Shown: one piece after another, positions 1 through 12,600 of the stretch
Layout of the letters: each line of letters opens with the position of its first letter
Position numbering within the stretch: position 1 is the first letter of the stretch
Source of the DNA: Hofstenia miamia
Lineage: Eukaryota > Xenacoelomorpha > Acoela > Hofsteniidae
NCBI GenBank assembly: GCA_900660155.1
Contig: CABFPE010000406.1
Coordinates: forward strand, 197,695 to 257,542
Direction: 5' to 3'
DNA length: 59,848 nt
Translations under genes and position numbers: made by a program
Notes under the pieces: model-generated
What the model was told of the DNA's origin: nothing
The model's input: only the letters and a program-made list of their open reading frames with translations
Database searches by the model: none

Positions 1-1
<1 letters not shown>

Positions 2-32
<31 letters not shown>
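2..32. repeat. (AT)n microsatellite
   Basis: Uninterrupted AT dinucleotide run at the left edge of the window. The right edge (59816-59848) ends in a similar run. Confidence 0.95.
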
Positions 33-36
<4 letters not shown>

Positions 37-69
37 TTATCTGCAAGTTTGTGCATTCAAGGCAGTAAC

Positions 70-949
70 CAGAGATGGAATCGGATCTAACATTTTAAGA
101 TCCAATCCGGATTTTTAAAAAAAGTTGTTCAATACGAAACGGATCCGAATTTAAATAAGTATTCTAATAAATAAACATGCACTTAAAAAATATTTGTTTT
201 TTTAATGCGAATAGAAAATTTTAAGTGCTTCAACACTATCTTGAGATAAAAAATGGACATATACTTACGAAATATTGAATGCAAATCAACTTATTTGTAA
301 TAATCTAGGTCCTAAAATTGTCATAAACCATAATCATAATATATTAAACATTAAATAAATTAATACCCTATTAATAGTATGCTGACGGTAATGTTTCCAT
401 AAACATTTTTGTATTAGTGATTATAATAATGACAAACCTTCTGATTACTAAGTTGATCTTGGCATTGCAAGTTGCTTAGAGTGCATATTTAAATGAGATT
501 TTTTGATTGAAGAGCATCCCAAATTATATTAGTATTTTTACATTTTGGCAGTTTGCAAAAGCTAAGGTATTCTACTTGCTTCTCTGTGTTCTGTGCTTTT
601 TCTTTGACATACATATTAGAGAGAATCCATTTCAGAATTCTTCTCTTCCATTTGCAAGTTTGTACAAACAAATGTTTTTGGTTGCTTTACTATTTTGAAG
701 TATTCGTCACCAATTTTATAGGTTTTGGAAAGAATAACGCGGAACCTGTTGCATAAACAATGAAATTCAATTACAAAATTTCACTTAGATTGAGATTATT
801 AACACACTTAAATTGGGATTCAATATAAAAATGTGCGTAATTTATAAAATGTACAAAAACAGAAGTTTTAAAAATTTTTGAATCCGAAGCAGATCCGAAG
901 TTTCTCAAAATGAAGATTCGATCCGAGATACGATCCGATTCCATCTCTG
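70..949. mobile_element. hAT-type DNA transposon, non-autonomous or decayed (880 bp)
   Basis: The ends are an 18-bp perfect terminal inverted repeat, CAGAGATGGAATCGGATC, followed by further GGATC/GGATT-rich subterminal motifs on both sides. The element is flanked by an exact 8-bp target-site duplication, GCAGTAAC, at 62-69 and 950-957. An 8-bp duplication and a CAGAG start are typical of hAT elements. Short frames inside (about 490-760) show no recognisable transposase domain, so it is probably mobilised in trans or a deletion derivative. It keeps several CpGs, unlike the retroelement at 27-34 kb. Confidence 0.9.
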
Positions 950-957
950 GCAGTAAC

Positions 958-3900
958 TATGAATTGTCAGGCAGTTCAAGATTCCCAGGTAGCGAGGACA
1001 ACAAACTGCGTATCCATTTTTATACAAACTTAATGGCAACGATTCTATTAGTTGAGTTCAAATTGTAAATGCATTACTCTTATCCAATCTGTATTTAGCA
1101 GAAACTAAAAATAACTTAATCTATAATCAATTATCAAAGTAAATCTGAAACAAATTGTAATCGCACTTGAGTTGGGAATACTTCTTAATATATTCCTTTG
1201 TAAATTGTGCATTTTTTGTAAATCGCGGATCATACCTAAGTCATAACTGTTTGAATTTAAGTGCAAAAACTTACGTATTTAAGCATTATAAATGTTGATA
1301 TTACAATTATTACCAATACTTTGAGAACTGGTCTTATTATTTCATTCATTTCAAGGTTAGTTTGTGACCCATTTTACTCATGAGCACGTAGGTTTTTCAA
1401 ACACCTGACGCCCCTGAAAAATCCATTATTCTAAATCGTCCGGTTGTCCATTGGAATTCAATTGGATATCGGAATTTGTTGAACAAGCAAAATTTTAAAT
1501 TCAATGAATCCCACTTGTTTTTTCATTTGAATAATTTTGCTTAAATTTTCAAATATCGCAGCAATTTTATATAGTTCTTTATTGGTTATTTCGCAAATAA
1601 TGCTATTACATCTATTCATGCTCTACTATATTAGCATAATATGTCATGATTTGGGTCAGAACATGTATATAAATGACAGTTTTTCATCACTTGAACCTAA
1701 TTCTTAAATTCTGGAGTTACGCGTATTATATCATAATCGCAATTGTAGTGTCTTCCCACACTTGGAATTCTTACAATATTCAAAGTGATGCATTTTTGAA
1801 TAATGTAGTTGTCTAAGATTTCATACAACACCATATATTTGGTTTCCCAATACTAGTATTTTGAAATATTTTGTTAAATTTCAGGAACCACAAGGCATTA
1901 AGTTAAAATCGTTTAATATAAGAGCTAGCTTTTCTAAATTGAAATGTACAATTTAATTTAATATGTTCTATTTTACTTCAGTTAAGTCCACTAACAAATT
2001 ACAAAATAGTGTGTGTATATTGCAACGAAAGTTTGGATTAGCAAACTCAATCACTTTGGAATCCAATTGGACGCTTCTTGGTTTTTGATATTTGATTGGA
2101 TTGGACAGAAAAATCTCTGATGAACAAACCAATAAAGCATAGCTCACATAGAGCCCAATTTTGCCCTACGAAACACTGTAAACGATCTCACCTCGAGATT
2201 TAATGTTAACTAATTCTGATATCTCAATAATTGTATTCAATTCCTCAACTTAGTTGACTAGTATTCATTTGATATGCGCGCATTTTTTATTTCAGTCTTC
2301 AGTTATAGGTGTTCTGCCTCACTTCAAACAATAGATTTCCAATTTTTTGGAAAATAATGTCAGCAGTAGCGATTTTGGGAAACCGAAAAGCTTTATTATT
2401 TTAACTCTTTGGAATTGCATATAATTATTAAATCATTTTCGACAGAAACTGAAAAACGGTTTGAGGTCAGCAGACATTTTAATAAGCAATACTAAACATC
2501 CATTTTATTTTCCGACAACTCGTCGTAAGTTTCTCAGGTGTTCACTTCAAGGCTGGCTTAAATACATATATTTTTTCAGATGGTTTTTGCATAATTTAAG
2601 TATAACTTAAGTGAATGCAATTATTGCTAATTTTAATTTTCATAAGCAACTGATGTAAAATTGTTCCATAAAGGCTAATCCGACTAAATTCCGCTTTCAC
2701 TTTATGACCAAGAAACGTTCATTTTTCTTGCATGTATTAATTTCGTAAAGCAGAATGAAATTGAAAATTTTTCGGAAACCAGATTCTAAGAAAAGTATGT
2801 TTAAAAGTACGGCAACTCACATGCCATTCAAAATTTATTGGCACAACCGATGCTCTTTAATGTAAGAGTGTAGCTCATAATTTGCTACAATGTTAAATTT
2901 TTTTGCTATTACTGTCATTAGATAAGGTTCTTCAATGTTCAATATAGAATTTCATAGACAATTTAATCTTTTTTAATGATTACGGAAGTACGCTGCGGAC
3001 GTTATCTGTCATCATCGATTTTCTTGTCATTTATAGTTGCGTATATTAAAAATTTGATGTATTTTGTTACAAATCTAATCTATACACCGGAGAATTAATA
3101 TAGCCAACTTCATTTCCATAATCGAATTAATGATTGTCTACATTTTTAAGGCTGGTTTACATGTTCCATCAATTGCTTTCTATCTATGATTTAATCAGTA
3201 AACACCCTTCGTGCTTGAATGCCAGTTTTATTCTTTGTTTGAAGTTTGAGTGTGATGTGAAAATTTATTATATGGCATCGTGAACCTATAATTTTGGCAC
3301 TTTCCAACCACACAATTTTGAGATTTATAGAATTCCTCCGAAATTCGCCCAAATATGTTTGATGCTTTTGACTGAAAAACACTCAAAAATTTTCACCAAA
3401 CGAAGAATAAAATGACACAGGGTGCCAAGCCGAAAAATACAATAGCATTTTGCATGAGGCATTGAATTTTTAAATTTTAACAGAATTTATTTTCCGAAAC
3501 ATTTTTAACTGTTCATTCTTTTGAGGCACATTAAACTTCAAAAGTGGAACAATACTGATATATTGATTTTTTAATAGATAACTTGTTGATATTACTCAAT
3601 ACGTAAAAATAATTCTTGTAAATTATTATGTATGATGTAGCGGAAATTTCTTAAATTTACAAAAAATACTGAGAAGTACTGACATCCGATTTCTTTGTAT
3701 GCACAGACGCGTTAGCAAACGATTATTTGTGTATTATGCGTGGCATTTATTACCATTCGGACAAAGGTTATTGATTTTGTTTTCTTGGGATAGTAAATAA
3801 CTGTATGTTTCACAATTTCCTGCATGGGATCAGAATTTTACAATTATCTGTAAAAAAAATTACTTTAACTAAATTATTGTTTCGTTTGGCATAAGAGCAA

Positions 3901-6229
3901 CCCAAAAAATATTTTATTTCTTTTTGCGTAAAAAAATGTCAAAAATTTCACAAACAGTTGAATGAAATTTCAAACTAAAATTTAGAAAAAATAATCAACA
4001 TAAATTTTTATTCCCTATGAAAAGTATCACACCGCATAACAATTAGTTGTTTTTGCGGCCTCTACACTAAGACAAACGCCCACATAAATAAAATGTACAT
4101 TCAATTTCTAATGAAACCAGGGTTCGTTCTTATGCGATGCATTTCTCAGTGTAGCGGTGTTGTCGGTCTGATTCTCCCCAGTAACAATTATAACACTTGT
4201 GTAAAATATCATTTCCTAAGTTCCGAATTTTATGCAAAAATTTTTCTTGAATATAGTTTAAAATCGATTAAGGGGCCACTTCTGGTTAATTTTAAAATTT
4301 TCATCAATTTTTTGTCTTTTGACTTTTCTAAAATAAAATTTTCCGTAGAATCCAAATCTGCAATCAGTTTTTCATAATTCCCTGTGTTGTGCTAAAAACT
4401 TACTTTCTAGAATCGTCATTTTGAAGTGTATTTGTGAGTAGGTGTTTCATGTTTTGCGGTAGAATGACTGAGCCAGATTCAAGTGACTATGTTCTTGGAG
4501 ACTATTAACCTCTAACTGAATGTATTCATGTATAAATATATATATATAGGCAGTTGATGTTTAAAGATATTTTTCAAAACGCTGCATGCATCATTTTAGC
4601 TGTTGTATTCAAAATGCAACAGTTAATTTTCATTAACGATTTTCTTAAATGCTTTATTTTAATATAAACTGTCACTGTTCCATAACTACTGGTTCTTTTG
4701 CCTGAAAATTGACAGGCAAGTTAAACACATTGCTAACTAACAATTAATGAAAGCTTTTGAAAAATTTGGAAATATCCTGAAATTTTTTTGTTTTTCTTTC
4801 AAAAGTGAAATTTTTATGCAGTTTTTGTTTTTAAACATTTTTTAACAAAGTGCAGTTATCTTGAAATGCCTCAATAGTTTTGTTGCTTCATGACACTTGA
4901 ATTAACTGCAAAAGTAGCATTGCAATGTATCAAAAGACTTCGGATTTTTTCGCTTCCCTAGGCAACTATGATAAATTTTTTTGTTGGAATTTTCTACTAC
5001 AAATTGATTTTATATGTGATAGAAAACAGCTTGTGTATTGTGATTTGAATACAGAATTTTCTGCTGTTTTCAGCAATATATAGTTTGTGTAGGTTATTCC
5101 TACACTGAGTCAAGTTCTAATTGTTTGCAATGACGCTCTTAAAAAAAGTTTTCACCAAAGTGTCTCCTTAAGTTGATGCTATTTGCCAGCGTATTCCGTC
5201 TATCCAATTGCGTCAAAAGATTGAATTGCTGCTTTATAATGTCTAATTCAAACTGAACCTGCAGTTTAACCAACTTTCATATGAAATTCGTAGTTTGTGT
5301 AAAATTCTCATAGCAGCGGACAAAAGTTGTGTTTCCAGGAAATTTAGGTATACATTGCGTGAAAAGTTGCGAAATCAACCAAATCTGCCCTCTGTGTGCT
5401 TTTTGAAATATGAAACTATGTTTCATTATTCGATTAACTTTTTATGAGAAAATAGTTTTGTTGCTCATTGTCCTTGGTTGTCAGCAAGAGCAAACTGGGC
5501 TCGCGTATTTCAATTATATAATCGATATTTATTTTCAACACCACCTATGGAATAACAAAATACATTTGATACCTTTGAAAAAACACTCTTTTTTCAGCTT
5601 ATGGATTCAGCAGAAACGTTTAACACTTGCCTATTTTTTGAAGAAACGCTGATTTGCTTTCTTGAGTTTGTGTTTTTGTTTTTCGTATTAGGCGGTTTAC
5701 TTTCAGATAACGTTTTCAGGTGAAATCAGTTGTGACAGGTCCACTTTATCCTGCAAACCTATTGGATCACTGCTATAGTAGTTAAAAATGCTTCCCATTG
5801 ACGTATGGGAGAGCCACCGATACCAAATATCTCCTCTCGAATCTATGTTCTAGGTTTCGTGCATTGTGCTCAACACAGGTTTTTGCGAAAAACTATCCAA
5901 TTTCACTGAAGTACTTATTTCATCCATTGCGTCATTAGGGGACGCTTGGAACGCGAGTTTTCAACACTTGCAATATGGCAAGCTGCTCTGAACTTGGCAT
6001 GAAGCATCCCGTCTGTTATTCTTTTACAGGCATAGGTAGCTCAACAAACTATAACTTCGTTCATAAACAAACGTTTTCATGTTAATATGTTTGTTAAATA
6101 ATTTAATTTTTGTTATCTGTTTATTGTTCAAATAAATAATGAACATAAAATACACATGCAAAACGTGTTTTTTTTACTATAAAAAACGTTTTAGACGTTT
6201 TCAATTCAAATAGAAATCAACCAATCAGT
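958..6229. other. Intron or intergenic DNA, no gene seen
   Basis: AT-rich sequence with only short, stop-limited frames and no protein similarity I can recognise. It contains palindromic GTCCATTGGAATC-like motifs near 1447 and 2055 and a short TA run near 4535-4550. It may be intron or upstream DNA of the receptor gene at 18.9 kb, since that gene's 5' exons must lie to the left. Confidence 0.5.
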
Positions 6230-6620
6230 GTTAAGCTTGGCGTGTGTGTGTGCGGTGTATGTTGGATTAAACTGTGCGTACATTAGCGTCCTCTGAATCT
6301 ATTTTGTAGTCGTATTCGAGAAGTACGAGTAATTGTTCAGTGCAGGGGTGTATTTGGAAGTTTCCCGTAGGGGTGCTGTAGTTTGTTTTGACAAAATCAT
6401 TTTAGCAGTTAACTCTCTGTGTAAGGCGTGTAAATTGCATTCGAATTCGAAATCGGGTTCGCGAATCCTTTGTCTTACTATTCGGATTGTTTAGTTGCGT
6501 TTATATCGGATGTTGAAACGGTAACCATTTCGACCCGTTCTTTTGTAAAAAAGCGTAGATCAATATAAAGTTCTGGATCGCAACCTTAGATAAACTATCA
6601 CGCAACTGAATTAATTGTAC
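6230..6620. promoter_or_regulatory. CpG-richer segment, possible promoter or 5' region
   Basis: This stretch has clearly more CpG and GC than its surroundings, for example around 6425-6470 (CGAATTCGAAATCGGGTTCG). No open frame of useful length and no firm splice signals were found. A promoter or non-coding first exon of the plus-strand gene ending at 19.6 kb is one reading; an old transposon fragment is another. Confidence 0.2.
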
Positions 6621-7103
6621 TCAGTGCGATAGTAAGAATATGGTAAAATATACTACTTCATTAATCTACAGAAAACTACCTAAGCTGAATTTCTATTTCA
6701 ATTCCACTTGTTGGGAAATGTACCAAGAGTATGAGAGTTGGCATAGTTCGGTTGCCAAAACCCTTGCAAGGCGCTAGTTGTTCATCAGAATTAATTTAGT
6801 TGTGTATTCCACTTTCCACAACCTTGTTATAACAAAGTAAGTTTACAGAAGAAATGTTCCCTCCTTTTGCGTCAATGTTTAGTTTTTCATGCTTTTATTA
6901 CATTTGTAACATTTTTAATTTTTGTTATTAATATATCAACCATCTTGCGGTGAGGGAATCCCATATACTTCTTGTAATTGTTTCTTGTTGACACAAGCAC
7001 TACACTGTCATGCTTTATAAATGGTGATTCAATACTCCCCGGCTGTTAAAAAACATTATTTGCTTATTATTTAAAAAACATTATTTTTTAAGAAGTATAT
7101 TAA

Positions 7104-7341
7104 CCCTTTCACTGCGTTTCATGAATTTTCAGAAATTCTCAAAAAATGTCATTTTGACACAAAAAAATGAAAATCAATTTTTTCTTTAAAAAACACTTTA
7201 TTATACTGAATTACATGGAATTACACCAGAATTTGGACATTTTATTAGAAAAAAAACAGGAGAGATGTGGACTGAGGTCGAATTTCGCAGTCAGACATAA
7301 TGTTGGCCGTGTGACTAAAGTCGAATTTCGCAGTGAAAGAG
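7104..7341. mobile_element. piggyBac-type MITE (238 bp) with TTAA target duplication
   Basis: The element starts CCCTTTCACTGCG and ends with the inverted match CGCAGTGAAAGAG, and it is flanked on each side by TTAA (7100-7103 and 7342-7345). TTAA duplication plus a CCCTTT-type terminus is typical of piggyBac-type transposons. The inner part carries two direct copies of GTCGAATTTCGCAGT (about 7276 and 7320). It has no coding capacity. Confidence 0.75.
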
Positions 7342-7384
7342 TTAAACAAAATATTTGAAAAATATTGAAAAGGTTAAGATTACA

Positions 7385-7890
7385 TTTCAGAGACCACTAT
7401 CATTGTCCACACACTGCTGACAACGTCTGGGGTTGTCGCGGAATGCATTTCAGAACATTGCAATGGGTATTGCTTGTAGTTCATTTTCGATTCGAGTGGC
7501 GAGTTGATCCAATGATTCGAATATCACTCCAGCAGGCTTGTACACTTCATTGCGCAAGAACGACCAAAGCCAAAAGTCGTAGACTGTGAGTTCTGGCGAC
7601 CTGCCCGGCCACTCGATCGAGCCTCGTCATCCAATCTATTAATTTGGCATCTGTTCATTTCAAATTCTCTGGGTGTTGAGTGCGTAATGAGGGGATGCGC
7701 TGTCTTGTTGGAAAAGCATTTGTTTTTTCTTTTGAAAAAAGGAACTATCTTTTCTTGAAGAATGGTGCAGTATCTTTTCCAATTCATCGTCTGCAGAAAT
7801 GTCGTAGAAGTGGTTGAGTGAGACAAAGCAGCTTTTAGTTCGTTGCTTAAATAATGTCTTTTACCTGCCGGGGACTTTTGAATCACCCTG
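7385..7890 (-). pseudogene. Mariner/Tc1-superfamily transposase relic (DDE domain, internally deleted)
   Basis: Read from right to left, the relic starts with a terminal-repeat-like end (CAGGGTGATTCAAAAGTCCC, just inside a TA at 7891-7892). About 100 bp later it enters the C-terminal half of a DDE transposase. Visible motifs are FQQDSASPHYAL, then an IGRRGSIEWPGRSPEL block followed by WLWSFLRNEVY, which hold the second aspartate region and the third catalytic residue region. The N-terminal helix-turn-helix half is missing and the frame is broken by at least two shifts and stops. No second terminal repeat was found on the low-coordinate side, so the copy is truncated there. Transposases with this motif pattern are common in arthropods and some other invertebrates. 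It cannot be active. Confidence 0.85.
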
Positions 7891-7899
7891 TATGACAAT

Positions 7900-9710
7900 T
7901 ACCATTAAATCTCTAAATTTTTCTGTTTACCTGGAATCCCTGATATTATGTTGGGCACGTCATACAAAGTTTTTGAGATGGTTTCTTAATGTGCAGTTAG
8001 AAGTTATATTGTGGAAATAGTGGAGATCACGTAACATTTGCAGTAGTTCACCGACCTTCGGACATTCAGTTTTAAGGCATTAGCAAAATATATTTCATTT
8101 CCCGATAAAGTCTTCCCTCATTTTCCACAATTGTGAATCCACTATTTCCGCAACTGCCGTAGGAAAAAAAGACAACGTTCGTAGTGTGATCTTATGTTTT
8201 TAAAAAAATCGCTACATGCCACACCCGCAGATCGCAGTATAATTTTCAACTTTAGACTCTATTTTGTCAAAACAAAAATAATTTAAGTTTTTATAAAAAG
8301 CAGGTTGAAAAACTTCTATAGTCTGAACACACTTTGAAACTTGTTCACTTCGTCAATCTTGCTGAATGCAATGCAGACATCGATAAATTTATTAAGCAAT
8401 AATGTAACTAACGGTGGTATTCGCTCCATTGGGTTTTTTCATGTACATAACTCACTGCATTTCCAATATACTATTGCCATCATAGATCATTTGCAATTGC
8501 CCTGGTACTTTAAGCCCAAATCCATTCTTTTTCTTTTGGGTTGAGTCTCTTGCCAGCTGTAAGGAGTGATCGACGGGTTTAAAATTGAGCTCCGTTTGTT
8601 TGGTTTTCCCTAAAAACTGAGATTTTGATTAAGTTTCGTTTGTCAAAAAAGATTTGAACAAAAAAATATTGAATCTTCAAAAGTACCGTCGGCCTCGGTT
8701 TTTGAAAATATTCTGTCTTGCACATCTTTGCACACTTGAAAATATATTATACGAAGAGTTATTTTTTTAATCTAAATTTTTAAATTTTTTATTGCATTTA
8801 TTCCCCGTGTATCAGCCATGCATTTTTGCTTCACTATTTTTAAATTTTTGGAACATAAGAGTACGCAAATGCTATTTCGTTTACATTATATCATTTTTTC
8901 AGAAGAGGCAACAAAATTAGAAATTATTTATATTCCATTTTTATGTGACTCTATGTTCTTCTGGTATCGTCGCGCTAGAATGAAAACTAAATTTTGGAAG
9001 GTAATATTACATTTGGATTCTATATGTGATTAAAATATGCATTTATTGAAAAAAAATTATTAGAAAAAACTTTTGTTCAGTAAATCCATATCTTGATTAA
9101 TGTGTAAATCCCAAGAGAAATATTGCATCCCAAAATTTACAGAAGCCAGCTAACCTGTTTTCATTCTAATGCGTAGATATGTAGTATGTCATTTCAAATA
9201 AAACAGTATGCTCAAAATTGCATGTAGAGGATTACAATTGTTTTCTCTGCAGCCTTTTAATTATCACCTCAAATTGCAGTACTATTGTATGTTAAGCTTA
9301 TGGAAATACATGTATCCCACCTTTAATCTGAGCTGTGCTCTACTTGGTAGGGGTCACGGTCTGTCTTGGTGTTTGCTTATGCTTGTATTAGTGGCGTGTT
9401 ACGGAAATAGGAGTTTCAATGTTTGTCTAACGGTCTATTATCAACTATAAACACAAAATCGACACGTAAATATCGTATTTGAAAGACATTAAATGACCTT
9501 AATGCTTCTCCATTTGCTCAACAATCGCCTTCCAGAGATACGCGCTGTTTTAATTTTCAGTAGAATTGATACTGGGTGCAAATTTTCCTATTAGTGACTT
9601 CTGGTTACTGCATTTTTAAAAATCATAAATGTATTTATATGCAATTATTCGTTAATATTTTATGAAGTGAGAATATAAATTGTTTGTGGTTTCAGTTCGC
9701 ATTTGAAATT
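7900..9710. other. No gene recognised
   Basis: AT-rich non-coding sequence. A minus-strand stretch around 8350-8450 is open for about 35 codons with coding-like character but matches nothing I recognise and lacks clear splice sites. Confidence 0.5.
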
Positions 9711-9711
9711 G

Positions 9712-10276
9712 CTGCAAAAAGTGCGGTCCTTTTTGAAAATTCTGCACTCTTTAGGTAAATTCGCAATAAAATTTGATTTTCCATTTTCTTAATTTTGCAA
9801 GTGTGTTTAGCGGTATGTCGCGGTGCGTTGTACCGTGGTAGCGATTTACACAATTGCAGTGGTTAGCGGTAGAATTAAAATAACTTGCGGTGGCATAAAA
9901 CTTATACAGATAACGTGTTTTGTATTAAGATTGAAAATCTGGAAGTATTTCTCAAAGAAACTGTTTCTGAAGCAAATCATACAAAGTATTAAAAGTAATT
10001 TTTACATATTTCATGGAAAATTTGACACTATCCTAATAAAATTGAACGACATGATAAAATACCTAAAAATTTGTCTTTGAGCTTTTCACGAATGATCCAT
10101 AACCCTAAAAACAATTTAGACATATCTATCACTTCCTACGAAGATAAAAATAGCGATTTTTGCGGTATTACTGCGGTGGTTTGCGTTAAAAGTGGACATG
10201 GCGGTGGTTAGCGGTGAAGTTTTTTTCTCTGCGGTGTAAATAATTTTACAAAACCTGTACCGCACTCATCTCTAAT
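9712..10276. mobile_element. Possible hAT-type element with subterminal GCGGT/ACCGC motifs
   Basis: The segment has clusters of GCGGT on the left (about 9790-9895) and GCGGTGGTT/ACCGC on the right (about 10160-10265), ending in GTACCGCACTCATCTCTA. Dense short subterminal motifs and an end of the form TAGAGATG on the opposite strand resemble hAT elements. The left end is unclear (AGTGCGGTCC near 9720 is one candidate) and no target duplication could be matched, so the limits are approximate. Confidence 0.35.
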
Positions 10277-11007
10277 TAAGAATGTAAACCTTTGGTGTTT
10301 GGATCGCGCTTGCTATTCAGAGATTGTTGCAATTGAGCATGATAGCATGCACTTTCGTGTTGATTTGGTTTTAAATTAAATATGCGTATTCAATCGACCA
10401 TTGAATTTTAGTCAGAAATTGAAGCCATTCCATTTTCCTTGCAATAGTAAAATGTAACTGAATATCTTTGCATTGCCAAAACATTTGATCGAATCTTTCT
10501 GATTTGAAGAATGTCCAATTTAATTAAGGTTTTACTCAATCTAGTGAGTGGTGTTCGCCAAATTTATTTTCATAATTTTATTTTATTCGTATTGTCAGTT
10601 GCTATTCAGTGTTATTCTAGCAATTCAAAACGCTGTTTTGTTGGGAGTATTTGATAATTAGTAGGATTGCAATAAAAGTTTTTTGAACAAAAGCAGCAAA
10701 TCGATTGATAACATCTTGAATTTTAAGTGAACTATTTTCAATTTTGAGGAAAAGAGCACATTTTTCTTAAGTGTTCAGTTTTAATTTTGAATATCTCAAC
10801 ATATATATGTACCAATGTATAAATATTGTATTTACGATGTTTGAGTTATTCTCCAAAAATAGAAATATTAAGGTAAGCTATTTATTTCTCTTAAATCTAA
10901 AATTTACAGAGGGTATACTTCCAAGCAAATCTAGACTGATGAAATGAATTGTCAAGTTTGCAATTAAAAGGCTCATTTCACTCTGTCATTGTAATAACGC
11001 ATTTTAT

Positions 11008-12600
11008 CTAAGTCTCCAAGGCCATGCTTTCTAATAGATGATATTCCGGATGTACTTGATCAAATAATAAAACATTCCAGTTTATGGTTTTGTGAGAATT
11101 GAACCAGGCTGGGGACAAGAAATTAACAATAAATTCGTTTAATTTGTTTGTTTCATTTGAAAGGTCATTTCCAATTGCTCTACAATTCCACCTTGCATTG
11201 CGGTGAATCTTTGGAAAACGCACCATCATGTCGTAATATAAACAACCTCAGAGTATTTTTCTTTAACAACTTTTGAATTAACTGAAGGTAGTGCCTTATC
11301 AAAGTAGATAAAGGAGGCAATTCTGCTTGCATCATTGCTGAGTTCATTAAAGTTTTTAAGCTTTTCAGTTTGTCACAGATAGATTAGTATTTGCTTTTAT
11401 TTCTATTGCTGTTTCATTAGCAGATTTACGTCGTCTTAGTGCGATTTTTGCAGTTCTTTGTCATTTTTCTTTAACATAGTCATTAGCCTTGTCATCTGAG
11501 CCAATATCAATCGAAGATGCATGGAATTCTCTGGCAACTTTCATAAGCACCTCACTGTTTTCTACCGTTTTCTTCATGCTGGAGAGTTGCAAATGTTTTC
11601 CAAGTGTGTGTTTTTGTTGGCACAATGTTTGACCTGCTGAAAATTTCCTGTTCAAAGGAAATTGTAGAATGTTTCTTCTTGATGTTTGTATCAGGGTTGG
11701 CATGTTTTAAACAGGAGCTGTTTTCAACACTGTTTAAAACAACTGTTTTTTGCAATGTTTTGTTTAAATGTTTTTTTTTCAATTTATATGGAACTTTATG
11801 GAAAGTTTGGAAAATAGTTTTTGGGTTTCATCCACTTACTTTCATAACCGATTTTCTACTTAAAAATTACAAACCTGCTTTTTTACATGTATGAAACAAA
11901 ATGTAATGTTATAATTCAATGTTTGCTACTATGTGTTTTCAGCAAAATTTTATTGCCTTAAGACGTTTTTTTGTAAAAATACACTTTTTTGCCAAGTCTG
12001 GTTTCTATTCATTATGAATTATACCTTTAGACTAAACCAAAAAACGCAAAATTCATATTATTGCGTCTGTAAAGAACAGGTTGTGTAATGGTAACTGTAG
12101 GACATTTAGACGTCATTCTTTGTAATTTTACAAATGCTCTGCCACCACGCGTATCGCTTTGCAGGATGTCCGCGCTGCCTTGAAATCTGGAACTCCTTTA
12201 GTGCCTGGAAATTTTACATTTTGTTGAAGCCAATTTATTGTCTTGTTTACATATATTCCTTCTTGAGGTTGTCTTGACGTTATGTATATGTCACTGTTAG
12301 TTTCATACATATTTGAAGGTGATTGGGTCAGCTATTGTCAGTTATTGGGAAAAAATGTCAATTCGGAATAATCCTCTCTTAGCGCATTTTTCTAAAACAC
12401 TTACTGGCGATATTTGTTTTTCAATTAGCCTGATGTATTTATTGCCTGCAAATGTTTTAACCCAACTTAGGTCTATTAAGACAGTTTATCAAATTTTGAC
12501 ACAAGAACTCTGTATTTTTTACATGTGCATCAACAAAGCTTTAGCATTTTGTTTGCCCTTAGGATTTTTTTATGAATAATTACGTAAAAGACGCATGTCA
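11008..12600 (-). pseudogene. Decayed coding-like relic of unknown family
   Basis: Several minus-strand frames are more coding-like than their surroundings: about 12128-12310 (60 codons), 11461-11703 (80 codons, including EVLMKVAREFHASSIDIG) and 11008-11229 (73 codons, including FPKIHRNARWNCRAIG). They are separated by stops and by the MITE at 11692-12000. Together they look like fragments of one decayed protein, most likely from a transposon, but no domain can be named. They could also be chance frames. Confidence 0.22.
11692..12000. mobile_element. hAT-type MITE (309 bp)
   Basis: Left end CAGGGTTGGCATG and right end read inward CAGACTTGGCAAA form short imperfect inverted repeats. The flanking octamers are GTTTGTAT (11684-11691) and GTTTCTAT (12001-12008), a 7/8 target duplication. 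The interior is T-rich with several GTTTAAAACA-like palindromic words and no coding potential. It interrupts the minus-strand coding-like relic. Confidence 0.75.

Noticed and set aside
6437..6472. Possible tRNA B-box (GGGTTCGCGAATCC)
   Set aside because: It does not fit the GGTTCGANTCC consensus and no A-box or cloverleaf could be placed around it.
7524..7898. 124-codon minus-strand frame taken as a single protein
   Set aside because: It crosses a frameshift in the mariner relic; only part of it is in the transposase frame, so it was annotated as a pseudogene.
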